Source of the DNA: Silene latifolia
Taxonomy: Eukaryota; Streptophyta; Magnoliopsida; Caryophyllales; Caryophyllaceae
Direction: 5' to 3'
Assembly: GCF_048544455.1 (NCBI RefSeq)
Contig: NC_133530.1
Location: 19,211,748 to 19,275,747 of the forward strand
DNA length: 64,000 nucleotides
A program made the position numbers and the translations under genes. This document shows positions 47,185 to 58,760 of this stretch, in pieces (position 1 is the first letter of the stretch; each line of letters opens with the position of its first letter). The notes beneath the pieces were generated by a model. That model saw only the letters and a program-made list of their open reading frames with translations. It was not told the DNA's origin and made no database searches.

Positions 47185-48531
47185 ATCTATTTTTCACGAT
47201 TAACAGAGGTTCGACGAATGCTGGTTTGTCGCATACCGACACCCCCAAATGTCATTTGTTGCTCCTCAAGTTTTATGTGGCCAGTTTACCTAATACAAGG
47301 AACCTTCTCTGAGATTTTCGCAGTTTTGTTCCGGCACCCAGAAATCCCTGAAATCGTGTATTACACTCCTACACTTCAATTTGAGCCGTTCGGGAAGTCG
47401 TACCGGACCCCGTTTCTTTTTCTCCCGATTTTCCAATCACGTGTCCTAGGTCATTTCAGGAGTCAACCAAATCGATTTAAGGCCAAAATAACGAGTATTA
47501 ATCTCTTTTTCACGATTATCCGAGGTTCGAGAAATGCTGGTTTATCGAATACTGACACCCTCAAATGTCCTCCGTTGCATCTCAAATTTTGTGTGGCGCT
47601 TTACCTGATCAGAGGAACTTTCTGTGTGATTTCCGGAAGATTTTGTTCTAGGACCCAATAATCCCGAAAACCGTGAATTAATACACTTCAATTTGAGCCA
47701 TTCGGGAAGTCGTACTAGACCCCGTTTCTTTTTCTCCCGATTTTCCAATCACGTGTCATAGATCATTTCACGAGTCAACCTATTCGATTTAAGACCAAAT
47801 AAAGAGTATTAATCCCTTTTTCACGATTAACCTAGGTTCGCCGAAAACTAGTTTATCGCATATCGGCATCCCCAAATGTCGTCTGTTGCTCCTCAAATTT
47901 TATGTGGCCACTTTACCTGATCCGGGGAACCTTCTGTGTGATTTCCAGAGATTTTTGTTCCGGGACCCTGTTATCCCGAGAATTGTGTATTATACACTTC
48001 AATTTGAGTCGTACGGAAAGTTGTATCGGACCCTGTTTCTTTTTCTCCCGATTTTCCAACCACGTTTCCTAAGTCATTTCAGAAGTTAACCTATTCGATT
48101 TCAGGGCAAAATAACGAGTATTAATCAATTTTTCACGATAAACCGAGGTTCGACGAATGCTGGTTATCGAATACTGGCACCCCCAAATGTCCTTCATTGT
48201 TCCTCAAATTTTGTGTGGCCGTTTTACCTGATTCGAGGACCTTATGTGTGATTTCCGGAGGATTTTGTTCCGGGACCCTGTAATCTCGAAAACCGTGTAT
48301 TATACACTTCAATTTGAGTTGTTCGGGAAGTCGTACCGCACCTTGTTTCTTTTTCTCCCGATTTTCCAACCACGTGACCTAGGTCATTTCACGAGTTAAG
48401 CTATTCGATTTCAGGCCAAAATAACGAGTATTAATTCATTTTTTACGATTCACCGAGGTTCGAAGAATGCTGGTTTATCGCATATCGGCACCCCCAAATG
48501 TCCTCTGTTGCTCCTCAAATTTTGTGTGGTC
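47185..48531 (+). repeat. ~312-bp satellite array, 4.3 units
   Basis: Units begin with GAGGTTCG-like at 47206, 47522, 47833, 48145 and 48455 (spacings 316, 311, 312, 310). Each has GCTGGTTTATCG, CCGACACCCCCAAATGTC, TTTACCTGAT, TTCCGG..GATTTTGTTC, AATTTGAG, GTTCGGGAAGTCGTACCGG and TTTTTCTCCCGATTTTCC. Element III cuts the fifth unit. The monomer length is similar to that of subtelomeric satellites I recall from Silene (not checked). Confidence 0.93.
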
Positions 48532-51193
48532 TGTAACACCCGCGAATTTTCCATTTTGACATTTATAATTTAATTAACCATTCTATTGTCTCATTTATAT
48601 TTTAAATTATTTAATTTAATTAATTTCATTGTTAAACATGATTTTTATAAATATTATATTTTTAAAGCTTAAGTTATACAAAATAAATATTTTGGTCGGA
48701 TAATAATGATAATAATAATAATATTTCCCGTCTTGAGTTGTAGTGGGCTTGAGACGTAAATTCTTGTGTATACCGACTCAATTTGAGTTGTTGGGCTTTT
48801 TATAACTTATGGGCCTTTCTCCTTTTTTTTTTCCCTTCACAAAACCCTCACCTAACTCCTCACAACTTCATCTCCCTCATTATTTTTCTGAAATTCTCCT
48901 CTCAACACACCATTAACACTCATCTCCCCCTCAACCCTAAAAACTCCATATCTTGCTCAATTCCTATCCGAATCAAGTGATTTTCGCGTCTATCTCTTCC
49001 TCTCACCGCCCTCCATCTTTCTAGGTAAGAAAAGATCCGACTTTCCTCCATTCATGGGGCTGTCGAGCCGTCCTCTACATGGTACCCTTTTTCTAGTTTC
49101 GATTTTTAGTCTTATTTTGTGTTTTCTTATGTTTAGGAGAAAGGTTAGTTGACCCGGAAGTGGATTCTTGAAAGGTAGACGAGTCTTTTGTGGATTTAAG
49201 TGCAAAAAGGTAACGGTGACGGGTTACTGGACTTTTATGTTAAAGTTGTGTGGTTTTATGTAGTTATAATCTCATATGAATATTAAAAGTTGTATCTTTC
49301 ATGATTGGTGCTAATTTGGATGTTGAATATCATGCTTGTTTGCAATTCTCACATGTTTGGATGTAAATCTCATGCTACATCTCTTGAATCCGAAATTACC
49401 CTTTCACATGCTCAAATATGTTGTTTTTCCGAGTTAGAATCATGCTAGGATACGTAAACAATTGATGGGAAATGATCTTTGTTGGTTTCAAATGGTTTGG
49501 AAGTCGTTTTGCATTGAATCCGCGTGTTTGTAGTCCCAGCCGGTGGACCGGCAGCCGGTCTACTGACCGGCTGGGAGATTCCTGTAAGTTTTGGACATAA
49601 TTTCGTAAGCCTGTAGTCCCAGCCGGGTGACCGGCAGCCGGTCTACTGACCGGCTGGGAGTGCACTGAAGGCTTTATGTGATTTTATGCTTTGGGCGTAT
49701 TCCCAGCCGGGTGACCGGCAGCCGGTCTACTGACCGGCTGGGAGTACACTGAAGGTTTTTGTGAAATTGGGATTTGGCTTGTACTCCCAGCCGGTGGGCC
49801 GGCAGCCGGTCCACCAACCGGCTGGGAGAGCACTGTAAGTTTTATTTAAATTTTGACTTTGGCATGTAGCCCCAGCCGGTGGCCCGGCCGCCGGTACCCC
49901 TCCCGGCTGGGAGTCCCCTGTATGCTTCTTTTCACTTGTAACTCCCTATGATCAATGGTTTATGCATGTATCTTCTTCCTTATTGGCATTTGGTTAATAT
50001 AAGACTTATTGACGTTATGTTCATGCAAACTATTGTTACTCGTACTTGTGACCGGAGCGTGACAGTTTACATTGTGTGACTACTCGACATTCCTTATTTA
50101 TTTGCCCTCCGACATTGGGTCACGATTAGGTGCCATTGTTTCCGAGTTGGGCTATTGTTCCTTCCGCCTCTTCGGTTCGTGGGTCACGGTTAGGTGACAA
50201 AGTTCCGATTCGGGGTTACTCGACCTTGGGGCACGGTTAGGTGTCATGGATCGAGTCTTGGATGCGGATGGGTCACCGCATGTCGAATCGGGTGTCGTCC
50301 ATCCTGAGAGTCTGGCCAGATTTAGACTAGGACCGTATATGAGCGTCGTCCTACCAGGAGGTTGGAGTCTAGGGGTTTGTCTTGTTTTGAGTCAATCCTT
50401 TGTAAATGTATTTGCTTGTTACGGTCCTTGGCGTGTTCTTATATATGAGAGTGCACGTCTTCTATGATTGTTTGTGAGAGTCTTGGTCCTATCGGATACT
50501 AGTGGTGAGATGCAAGCCCCTAGTTGCGATATGATCGCCGGGATGGATGTTCCCATCCGTTCTTATGGTGAGATGCAAGCCATAAGTATGAATGTGACAT
50601 TAGTAGCCACGTCCCGTGCTATGTTTGTTAAGAGGTTTTCAAGTAATGGCTATTGGTTTCCATCCATGTATTTTCTATTCAATTGATCTGTTACTTACCT
50701 TCTTCATATGATTCGATGCCTATCTCATTATGAATGCAATATGCCTATCTCGTGATGATTATCGTTATATTCCCTTGTTCATTATTATTCAAGTAAGATG
50801 TGTGATCAATATGTTTATTTAAGTTTTTGCTTACATGTATCTTGACATATTGTGGCTGGGAGAACCCTGAGTTACTCCCCACTGACTGTGGCGTTCATGT
50901 TTACATGAATGACAGGTTTGTGATGCAGATTATGGGGAAGACGTGTGAGCTAGCGAGAACGTTGACCCTTGGACCTTAGTTATAGTTTGCTTAGACTCAC
51001 CTATCGTTAGACTTGTATTTATTCATGGGATATATTTTCCCCAACGCACTTGTTTTAAACTGTAAAACTTAATTATCTTACTTTTCATTGTCGTCTGATA
51101 ACCTATGGTGGATTTCGCACTTTAAACTTTTAAAGGTTTTAAAAATCTCGAAATTTCCGCTTTAAATTTGATGCCCTATCGAGGGGTGTCACA
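48532..51193 (+). repeat. 5' LTR of element III (2662 bp)
   Basis: TGTAACACCCGCG...GGGGTGTCACA. Contains the five-unit hairpin array at 49531-49920. Short ORFs in it recur in the 3' LTR only because the LTRs are duplicates. Confidence 0.92.
49531..49920. repeat. Five ~84-bp units, each a GC-rich hairpin (5' LTR)
   Basis: Units start at 49534, 49617, 49701, 49785 and about 49869 (83-85 bp apart). Each opens CCCAGCCGGT and closes ACCGGCTGGG, perfect inverted 9-10 bp arms, with an inner ACCGGCAGCCGGT palindrome. The spacers between hairpins are AT-rich and more diverged. The fifth unit is the most decayed. Confidence 0.93.
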
Positions 51194-51195
51194 GT

Positions 51196-51235
51196 TGGTA
51201 TCAGAGCATATGTTGCTCCCGACGCACACACGTGC
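51196..51235 (+). other. Primer-binding site and leader hairpin of element III
   Basis: TGGTATCAGAGC, then TTGCTCCCGAC and GCAC-ACAC-GTGC (51224-51235). The 4-bp stem, its distance from the primer site and the flanks match element I, while the loop differs. Confidence 0.85.
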
Positions 51236-51422
51236 ACCCCGAATTTAACCTTGAACTTGACCTTGAATAATGAATGAGTGATGGGTAGACTTAAGGACCT
51301 AAGGTGGTAGTCTGTAGTGTGTTTGCTCTTTGTTAGGTACTAACATGTTTGTTGATTGTCATTTAATAATTGTTGTGTTCTTGAATCAATGACCGTAAGC
51401 TTATCTATACGAAGCTCAAGAT

Positions 51423-51821
51423 TTGGTGCCTATTGCTGAGGATGGAAGATTTGTTCAACCTTTAAAGAATGCTTCTACTTCCTTGAAAATGTTTCTCGTT
51501 CTTTGTGTATCTTGCCTTATTCTTCATCTCTTGGTGCTTATCCCCTTTCGAAACTCTCTTCTGTTTTACTTTGAAAGCTACGCTTGTCACCCCGGGATTG
51601 GATGCTATGATGTGCCCTTGAAGTGTTACCATTGCAAGGAGCCCGGACATCTCATGAAGAATTGCCCCGAGAAGAAGACTACCCCTCCTCCTCTCCCTCA
51701 TGCTCCAGCAGCCGAGCCAAGAAGAGTCATTCTTGTCGAGAATCAAGTCGGAACCGCCGTTCCTCCCGACACCGTTATGGGTGTGTTTTCCATTCTTCCT
51801 TTCCTTACTTTCATCCCGTGA
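51423..51821 (+). pseudogene. Element III gag remnant with zinc knuckle
   Basis: Only recognisable part: CYHCKEPGHLMKNC (canonical CX2CX4HX4C, 51624-51665), a proline-rich linker and PDTVMGVFSI. The last aligns with the segment just before the protease of element I ([10 protein letters not shown]), after which homology stops. The gag domain proper and all of pol are missing, which points to internal deletion on both sides of the knuckle. Confidence 0.7.
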
Positions 51822-51829
51822 TGCTCATC

Positions 51830-54710
51830 CTTCCTTTCTAAACTCCTTTTTGCTTTACCTTGGAAGCTAGTTGGTACCCATCCGACCTATCCTTCGTTTT
51901 TATTTCTCCATCCATAACATCTTGCTTGTGGATCTCTTTATCTTGAAGAATGTCTTTACCGTCTTGAAGATACCTCCCTCTCTTCGAGTGCCTTGTCATA
52001 TTCCCTTGTCTTTGTGCTTCTATACCCTTCGCAACTCTTATCCCATATCCTGGAAGATGTCTTTGTACCTTTTCTCCTTATAAGAGCCCTCTTGTACACC
52101 TTCATCTTTGCCTTATGGAATGTTAACTTTGGTCGGAAAATTTGACTTTTGTAGAGCTTGGTTGTGGTTGACCCTTAACCCTGGTTTTGAGAGGTCGTGA
52201 TGTTAGAAAAGACTTAGGTAATGTGATGGTAAATACTTAGTGATTCTTATACCTAGTCCTTTGACCAAGAGAGTATAATTGATTGGTGGATTCTTTGTGT
52301 TAGGAATGAGTTGCCTATGTGATTAAAGTTATAGAACTTGGCCTTGTTGTTTATGTTTGGGATTTGAAAGCTTAGTAGGTTGAGCGTCGTTACCTTAGGA
52401 GTAAACATGAGATGAGTTTAGGATATGAAATTGGATGAAAACCCATTTTTGATGTTAATGATCCCGTATAGAATGGTGATGTGATTTGATACTAGTTGTC
52501 CCTTGAGGATTTTGTGGAGAAGTCTTTGTTAATTCGTTCTTTGGTTTTTAAAACATTGAGATTGTGTCGAGAACTTGAGATAAAGAGATGTTGTTATACT
52601 TGAGTGGTAGACTTACTTTTGGGAAATCCTAATATGTGATAGGATAGGTGAACAATGAATCTAACCAATGTATCAACCCTTAAGCGAGCGTTTATTTTTA
52701 CCTTGATCAGTCATAAAGGTGTAACCCTTTAAGAGAGACTTGCATATAAGGAATGAGATGAATTGCCTCGACCCTCGTTTTTGGATTTGGTTGTTTTGTT
52801 ATGATGGTACGATATCCTAATAGGCATGACCTTGTTAGATAGAACCGTAAGTCTTAGAAAGCATATGGTTTAAGCCTTAAAATCCCCCTTCGTACCTTTA
52901 ATCATCCCCCTTTCCTTCGTTCATACCTTGATTAGATTTAATTCTTAAGTATAAAAGTTCACTTGTCATTCCCTTGCCTTAAATACCTCTCTAACTCTAA
53001 TATCTCTTGTTGGCGTTAACTAGTTATCTTTATTATTTGACTCGTTTAATCTCACATCTCGTCATGTTCATGTATCCCTTGAAATTTCCTATCATTTCTT
53101 GACCTAGTTATTACTCTTTGTTTCTTTAGTGGAGTGATGGCATTGTTGGCTACGTTGTAGAGTGAGTGAGATGCTCTTTGAGGATTCTTTGTGAACCTTG
53201 ATTTCGTTAAAATTGGATTAGTGGAACTTGAGTTGAGTTGGGTAGGGAAAATAGTATGACAACCTATTTACTTTTGGTTGGTGGTCTTTATGATTTGGAG
53301 AATGTGATCATCTATGCTTGTGAATTCGGGTGTGAATAAGATTTTGGTTTGGAGTGTTAGAAAGTATAAAGACCTTGAGATTTTGACCTTTGATTTAGGA
53401 TTTTACCATAGCGAGAACTCCTAGTAGTCGATAGTTGGTTATGTGTGTAACTCTTTTAGCAGTTTTGATCTTTCGTGGAAATCGTTTGTAGATGATTTAT
53501 GTTTGAGAGTTATGGAATCACAATTGTGGTGGAGTGCCTTGACCCACGGGGTAGCATAGGAGTAAAGTGTGAGTATTTTGAGGAAATTATTGGGAGTTAT
53601 GTGGTTATGAGCTTCGTGGTTAGGAAGTTTTCGGAACCGTCCAGGATGACTTTGTTGTTCAAGATTGAAGTATCTGGCATTTCCTTGTTGCCTAATTTCC
53701 TGTCCTCTTTGACCATAAGTGTTACCGTTCATACCTCTCTTCCTCATTTCTACTTGCTCCTCCTTTAAATTTGATGTTAACCTATGAAATTCAATCTTTG
53801 ATATCCTTGTAGATTCGATTTCAACTCTTCTCCTAGGAAGTTCATCGTAGCTCCTTTGTTGGTTAAGTTTGAACCCTCTTAGCGTACTTTGTTTTCATGA
53901 TATCTAAGTTCTTTTCATTTCGTACTATTTCTAAACATTTCAAACTACCAGTTTTGATCCATTGTTAAAAGTTTATGCTACTTTTACAAACCCTACCTAT
54001 TTTAAAGGTTTGAAAATGGAAATTTGGTTTAGTTCTCCTTTTGTTATATGAGTATGACTTCTTTTTATTGATTTTTAATTGCTAAACCCGAGTTACTTTT
54101 AATTTTGCTCAATTTCTAACTAACTTTGATCTACTTATGATTTCTTTGTCAGAGTTTAATGTTATATTTTCGGGAATTTGACTTCCTTTTGAATTTAGAA
54201 ATGAAACCTTTATTTCTATTTTGACCTTTGCAAAAGAAAATTTGAGTGAATAACCTTTTTCTTTCGATTTTGACGTTGATCGGATGTTAGAACTCGTTAT
54301 TTGAAACGTTTAATAACTTGTTCTACGCTTGTCGGCGAGTGATTTTTGTTTTAAATTTGTCTCTGACTTGGAAAGTTAGCGTTCTTGTGTGCACGACAAG
54401 AGCAATTTCGTTCCATGAATGAGACTTATACTTTTGAAAACTCTTCATTAATGTTTTTGAAAGTATTTTGATTTTCGATTTATACGAATGATTTGCTTTT
54501 GACCTTATCTTGGATTTGGAATGTGATGTTCTTGAATGCACAACGAGAGCACTTCCGTTCCTTTGATGAGAATCTGGTTCTGTCGAAAAATTTTATTTGA
54601 AACTTTTGAAAGGATTTCGATTCTTACGATGAGTAATCTTTTAATGTTTTGGTTACCGATTTCAAAATTCCGGTTTTTATTGTTATATGACTTTTCATTT
54701 CTATTTTCAA
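51830..54710. other. Non-coding internal region of element III
   Basis: About 2.9 kb with no pol homology. T-rich and low in complexity. Near the end a ~150-bp unit (GTTCTTG..TGCACNACNAGAGCANTT) occurs twice, at about 54340 and 54490. Confidence 0.6.
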
Positions 54711-54746
54711 GTTTCGAGGACGAAATTTTTTAAAAGATGGGGTGAT
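54711..54746 (+). other. Pre-PPT hairpin and polypurine tract of element III
   Basis: GTTTCG-AGGA-CGAAAT (5 pairs plus a G-T wobble), then TAAAAGATGGGGTGAT up to the LTR. Same spacing as in element I. Confidence 0.78.
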
Positions 54747-56660
54747 TGTAACACCCGCGAATTTTCCATTTTGACATTTATAATTTAATTAACCATTCTA
54801 TTGTCTCATTTATATTTTAAATTATTTAATTTAATTAATTTCATTGTTAAACATGATTTTTATAAATATTATATTTTTAAAGCTTAAGTTATACAAAATA
54901 AATATTTTGGTCGGATAATAATGATAATAATAATAATAATATTTCCCGTCTTGAGTTGTAGTGGGCTTGAGACGTAAATTCTTGTGTATACCGACTCAAT
55001 TTGAGTTGTTGGGCTTTTTATAACTTATGGGCCTTTCTCCTTCTTTTTTTCCCTTCACAAAACCCTCACCTAACTCCTCACAACTTCATCTCCCTCATTA
55101 TTTTTCTGAAATTCTCCTCTCAACACACCATTAACACTCATCTCCCCCTCAACCCTAAAAACTCCATATCTTGCTCAATTCCTATCCGAATCAAGTGATT
55201 TTCGCGTCTATCTCTTCCTCTCACCGCCCTCCATCTTTCTAGGTAAGAAAAGATCCGACTTTCCTCCATTCATGGGGCTGTCGAGCCGTCCTCTACTTGG
55301 TACCCTTTTTCTAGTTTCGATTTTTAGTCTTATTTTGTGTTTTCTTATGTTTAGGAGAAAGGTTAGTTGACCCGGAAGTGGATTCTTGAAAGGTAGACGA
55401 GTCTTTTGTGGATTTAAGTGCAAAAAGGTAACGGTGACGGGTTACTCGACTTTTATGTTAAAGTTGTGTGGTTTTATGTAGTTATAATCTCATATGAATA
55501 TTAAAAGTTGTATCTTTCATGATTGGTGCTAATTTGAATGTTGAATATCATGCTTGTTTGCAATTCTCACATGTTTGGATGTAAATCTCATGCTACATCT
55601 CTTGAATCCGAAATTACCCTTTCACATGCTCAAATATGTTGTTTTTCCGAGTTAGAATCATGCTAGGATACGTAAACAATTGATGGGAAATGATCTTTGT
55701 TGGTTTCAAATGGTTTGGAAGTCGTTTTGCATTGAATCCGCGTGTTTGTAGTCCCAGCCGGTGGACCGGCAGCCGGTCTACTGACCGGCTGAGAGATTCC
55801 TGTAAGTTTTGGACATAATTTCGTAAGCCTGTAGTCCCAGCCGGGTGACCGGCAGCCGGTCTACTGACCGGTTGGGAGTGCACTGAAGGCTTTATGTGAT
55901 TTTATGCTTTGGGCGTATTCCCAGCCGGGTGACCGGCAGCCGGTCTACTGACCGGCTGGGAGTACACTGAAGGTTTTTGTGAAATTGGGATTTGGCTTGT
56001 ACTCCCAGCCGGTGGGCCGGCAGCCGGTCCACCAACCGGCTGGGAGAGCACTGTAAGTTTTATTTAAATTTTGACTTTGGCATGTAGCCCCAGCCGGTGG
56101 CCCGGCCGCCGGTACCCCTCCCGGCTGGGAGTCCCCTGTATGCTTCTTTTCACTTGTAACTCCCTATGATCAATGGTTTATGCATGTATCTTCTTCCTTA
56201 TTGGCATTTGGTTAATATAAGACTTATTGACGTTATGTTCATGCAAACTATTGTTACTCGTACTTGTGACCGGAGCGTGACAGTTTACATTGTGTGACTA
56301 CTCGACATTCCTTATTTATTTGCCCTCGGACATTGGGTCACATTTAGGTGCCATTGTTTCCGAGTTAGGCTATTGTTCCTTCCGCCTCTTCGGTTCGTGG
56401 GTCACGGTTAGGTGACAAAGTTCCGATTCGGGGTTACTCGACCTTGGGGCACGGTTAGGTGTCATGGATCGAGTCTTGGATGCGGATGGGTCACCGCATG
56501 TCGAATCGGGTGTCGTCCATCCCGAGAGTCTGGCCAGATTTAGACTAGGACCGTATATGAGCGTCGTCCTACCAGGAGGTTGGAGTCTAGGGGTTTGTCT
56601 TGTTTTGAGTCAATCCTTTGTAAATGTATTTGCTTGTTACGGTCCTTGGCGTGTTCTTAT
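54747..56660 (+). repeat. 3' LTR of element III, first 1914 bp
   Basis: Near-identical to 48532-50442, including the five-hairpin array at about 55748-56135. It breaks off after GTGTTCTTAT, where element IV begins. Confidence 0.92.
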
Positions 56661-57978
56661 TGTAATACTCCGTATTTATATGTCTTGGGGTACTCTATCG
56701 GGTAGCCCTTACTCTGTCGAGTAAGGGCAAGTTGCGAAATAAAACAGTTTCTGACCTGTTGGGTACTCGATCGAGTAGCTGGGGTACTCGATCGAGTAAG
56801 GGGGTAGGGTACTCGATCGAGTGTCCGGTTTTACGGGGGAGTTTTCTCGGGTTTTGTTAATTACGCGATTAAGGTATTTAAACATATTTGTAATTGTTTT
56901 AAATCACTTTTTACAAAACCTAAAACCTGTTTAAGAGAGAAAGCAACTAGTCTTCTTCCTAATCGCGTTCTTGACAATTCCCGGAGTTCAGACGGTCAGT
57001 TCGTATCGTAGTTCGCGTCGTTGGATTCCCTGCGTCGAGGGTAAGCTTTTAATATAATTTATATAATGTTTTGTTAAGATTGATGAAACCCTAATTTAGG
57101 AATTGGGGGTTTTTATGAGTAGTATTTGAATGGTAGCATCTATGTGTTGTATGGTAGGAGGAGAATTCGTAGAGGAGCCGTTTTGATACAGCTGTAGATA
57201 CCGTCTGCGTGTTGTGCTTTCCAGCTAGGATTTCCTACTCAGTATTAGTCCCATAATGGGATATTGGTGATGTGCTGTAGTTAGTTGTTTGATATGATGA
57301 TTGTGATTGTGATTGTGATTGTGCTTGGTTGTCTATGGCTCTCGAGATGCGTTCTCGGCTGAGTGGGGTCACTTGCGGGAGTGACTTCACGCCCTAGTTT
57401 CGCCCTTCGTGGAACCCGCCACGGAAGGGGATGTGCACATTAATGGACAGGGTTATCGCTCGTACGATGAGCGGGGCTTAGGTGGGAACGGCTGCGGTCC
57501 CCCATCGGCAGGGTGGGTCCGGTGGACGGTCGTATTGAGATGATGGGAGTTGGTGTGTGTGTGTGTGTGTGTGTGATTCAAATGTCTCTGTGTATCTTGT
57601 TATTGTTGTCTATATTGTTTGTGTGATTAGTACGACCCGGTGTTGTTTTGTAAACTGCGGTGATCCATTCGGGGATGGTGAGCAGATATTGAACATGTAT
57701 AGAGATGAGTACGGGGATATTTGGGATGGTCACGACATGACGATAGAGTCTTCATTTGTAGTTTAGCATTTATTTACATTTCGGTTGAGAAACAGATAGT
57801 TTGGAATAATGTATTGTACTTTCAGTTTGGTTTCGAGGATTGTATTTATTCATTAAACTACTTAATAAATGTTGTTTCTGTTTTGTCTATTTGATTATCA
57901 TACCTCGGGCGACCGAGATGGTGATGTCCTCATACCTGAATGGTCCTGGTAAGGCACTTGGAGTATGGGGGTGTTACA
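56661..57978 (+). repeat. 5' LTR of element IV (1318 bp)
   Basis: TGTAATACTCC...GGGGGTGTTACA. It has three perfect ACTCGATCGAGT palindromes (56765, 56786, 56811) against four in the 3' LTR, and a short (GT)n run near 57552-57573. Confidence 0.92.
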
Positions 57979-57980
57979 AA

Positions 57981-57992
57981 TGGTATCAGAGC
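57981..57992 (+). other. Primer-binding site of element IV
   Basis: TGGTATCAGAGC two bases after the LTR, initiator Met-tRNA type. The following bases (GACGATCCTGAAACC) match element II. Confidence 0.87.
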
Positions 57993-58436
57993 GACGATCC
58001 TGAAACCTGTAACCAATGAACTTAATGAACATAGGGAGTCAATTAAAATGAACCCGGGGTAGAGGTTGTAGGAGCTAGTGCAAAGGCTTGGGAGACGTCC
58101 TAAAGTCGCGGGGGTCGCCCTACAACTTTGAACCGGTCACATGGGGGAAATGTGTGTTGAGTCATGTGTGTGCTAAGTAACTTACGTAACAATGTGATGG
58201 AATGTGTTGATGGTTGGATGTTCGAATTGGAAGTTGATGAGATAAAAGAAAAGTGCTGTTATATATATATATAGACATTGTTGATGAAATGATAGTATGA
58301 TGGAATGTTTTACAACGTGGCAATTAATAGCATGATTGTTATGAGATAATGTGATTTATACAGTTAGCATGATAGTATATGACATAGTATGCGGGTAGCT
58401 CTTACGTATGGGTGGTACTTGATCGAGTGAGGCTGA

Positions 58437-58682
58437 CTCGATCGGGTAGGTTTTTGACGATTTTGAGTCCAGAATCGCGTTTTGGGGCACTCGATCGAGT
58501 AACTAGGGGCACTCGATCGAGTAGGGGGTCACTCGATCGAGTAGCCTAGATACTCGATCGAGTGGGTTAGAGATCAGAAGGTCTGTTTGGTTCTGGAGTT
58601 TGGGTACTCGATCGAGTACATGGGGGGCACTCGATCGAGTAGCCCGTTACTCGATCGAGTGGGTTTGGATACTCGATCGAGG
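58437..58682. repeat. Leader array of ACTCGATCGAGT palindromes
   Basis: Seven perfect copies (58489, 58511, 58531, 58552, 58606, 58629, 58649) and three one- or two-base variants (58437, about 58455, 58671). Neighbours are 20-23 bp apart. The array ends 79 bases before the gag ATG. Confidence 0.95.
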
Positions 58683-58760
58683 AGGTTCTGGGCAGCGCGT
58701 TTTCGTGTTTTGAGGTTTAGTACGTGTGTTTATGTTTACCCTTTCTTATATAGCTTCAAG

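Larger units (their letters stand above)
48532..56660 (+). mobile_element. LTR retrotransposon III, pol-less; 3' LTR cut by element IV
   Basis: 5' LTR 48532-51193, primer site 51196-51207, internal region to 54746, 3' LTR from 54747. At 56660 element IV is inserted; the remaining ~750 bp of the 3' LTR must lie beyond the window. The two LTRs differ at only a handful of positions, so insertion is recent. The internal 3.5 kb encodes nothing but a gag zinc-knuckle remnant. The leader, hairpins and polypurine context resemble element I, so it is likely mobilised by a related autonomous element (inference). Confidence 0.9.

Noticed and set aside
53439..53768. Two opposed ORFs in the element III interior
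   Set aside because: About 100 codons by chance in T-rich sequence; no domain and no relation to gag or pol.
58437..58682. CRISPR-like array
   Set aside because: Plant nuclear retrotransposon; repeats are 12-bp palindromes with ~8-10 bp spacers, far from CRISPR geometry.
58587..58760. N-terminal extension of element IV gag
   Set aside because: The open frame before MPPKRNAL is translated palindrome array; the Met at 58761 is the conserved type of start.
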